5,679 nt of DNA from the NCBI GenBank assembly GCA_946405485.1, contig CAMJHJ010000165.1:1-5679 (forward strand). Reading direction: 5' to 3'. The DNA is from an uncultured Bacteroidales bacterium. Its GTDB lineage: Bacteria > Bacteroidota > Bacteroidia > Bacteroidales > UBA932. The notes below the pieces were generated by a model. It made no database searches and was not told the DNA's origin. It saw only the letters and a list, made by a program, of their open reading frames with translations. How positions within the stretch are numbered: position 1 is the first letter of the stretch; each line of letters starts with the position of its first letter. Of this stretch, positions 5,186-5,679 are shown piece by piece. Both the position numbers and the translations under genes were made by a program.

Positions 5186-5679
5186 ATGAAAGTATTGATT
5201 CTTGTTGTGGCGCTGGCGTTTTACCTCTTGGTGCCGGCCCTCGTCGTGAAGTTATGCCGAAAGGTCAAGTTCTTTGGCAAAGTCGGCGCTATCCTGACCC
5301 TGTATTTCCTGGGTGTCCTGCTCGGCAACTTGTTTATCTTCCGGATCGACGGACTCGGTGAGATCTTGTTCCCGCTGCAGAATGCGATGGTTTCCATCGC
5401 CATCCCGCTGGCGATCCCCCTGATCTTGTTTGCCTGTGATTTCCGGCACTGGCCGGCCGGCAAGGCGATGGTCGCGCTGGTGATCGGGCTCGTGTCCGTC
5501 TTCGCGGTGTCTGCGCTGGGTTATTGGATCTTCAAGGATTACCTGGGCGAGGAGGGCAAGGCGATCGCGGGTATGGCGGTCGGCGTCTATACCGGCGGCA
5601 CGCCCAACCTGGCCTCGATCAAGATGATGCTGGGGGCCCGGGAGGAAACCTATGTGATGCTCAATACCTTCGATATGCT
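5186..5679 (+). CDS. DUF819 family multi-pass membrane protein, 3' end cut by the window
   Basis: The ATG at 5186 opens 164 codons that run past the window edge, so the C-terminal half or more is missing. Hydrophobic segments lie at about 3-22, 35-52, 66-84 and 94-113, and the chain then enters a glycine-rich stretch, GMAVGVYTGGTPNLASIKMM (129-148). GxYxGGTPN is the feature I associate with DUF819 (YjcL-like) inner-membrane proteins, which resemble secondary transporters. The substrate is unknown. The gap to the acyltransferase stop is 32 bases, with no TAnnTTTG match and no terminator, so co-transcription with the acyltransferase is likely. The conserved motif supports the family call well; function is not known for the family. 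Confidence 0.85.
   Translation, partial: MKVLILVVALAFYLLVPALVVKLCRKVKFFGKVGAILTLYFLGVLLGNLFIFRIDGLGEILFPLQNAMVSIAIPLAIPLILFACDFRHWPAGKAMVALVIGLVSVFAVSALGYWIFKDYLGEEGKAIAGMAVGVYTGGTPNLASIKMMLGAREETYVMLNTFDM

Overview
The window looks like chromosomal DNA of a member of Bacteroidota, probably order Bacteroidales. Three gene starts carry the promoter grammar of this phylum (TTG, a 20-base gap, then TAnnTTTG), there are no Shine-Dalgarno sequences, and several proteins (an XRE regulator with a Pro/Ala linker and a C-terminal 'RIVVFYDDGTY' tail, an acyltransferase with an 'NHRDIVLD' motif, a long QueA) resemble versions I know from Bacteroidales. The phylum assignment is inferred from these signals, not from a search. 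Coding DNA is GC-rich and the one long intergenic region is strongly AT-rich. No mobile element, CRISPR array, tRNA or rRNA is visible.

Left half, minus strand, read from 2240 down to 1: an XRE-family regulator (2240-1749), a short and degenerate dihydroorotate-dehydrogenase-like protein (1699-920), then cinA (916 down past the window edge). Only 3 bases separate the DHODH-like stop from the cinA start, so those two are almost certainly co-transcribed. The DHODH-like gene may also have its own weaker promoter next to the XRE stop codon.

Middle, 2241-2729: a divergent intergenic region of 489 bases. It holds good promoters for the XRE gene and for queA, a cluster of TTGTA/TACAA half-sites including two perfect palindromes, and a small GC-richer island (about 2419-2483). 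The island has an 8-bp long-range stem and a 25-codon ORF, and a terminator-like hairpin with a short T run follows it. Its function is unknown and it is the least explained piece of the window.

Right half, plus strand: queA (2730-3950, tRNA queuosine synthesis), a PlsB-like glycerolipid acyltransferase (3984-5153) with its own strong promoter lying across the end of queA, and the first 164 codons of a DUF819 multi-pass membrane protein (5186 to the edge), probably co-transcribed with the acyltransferase.

Most of the window is ordinary housekeeping DNA. The points worth a second look are the DHODH-like protein that has lost its catalytic and FMN-contacting motifs yet sits in an operon with cinA, a queA promoter so close to the start codon that the mRNA should be nearly leaderless, and the structured intergenic island.
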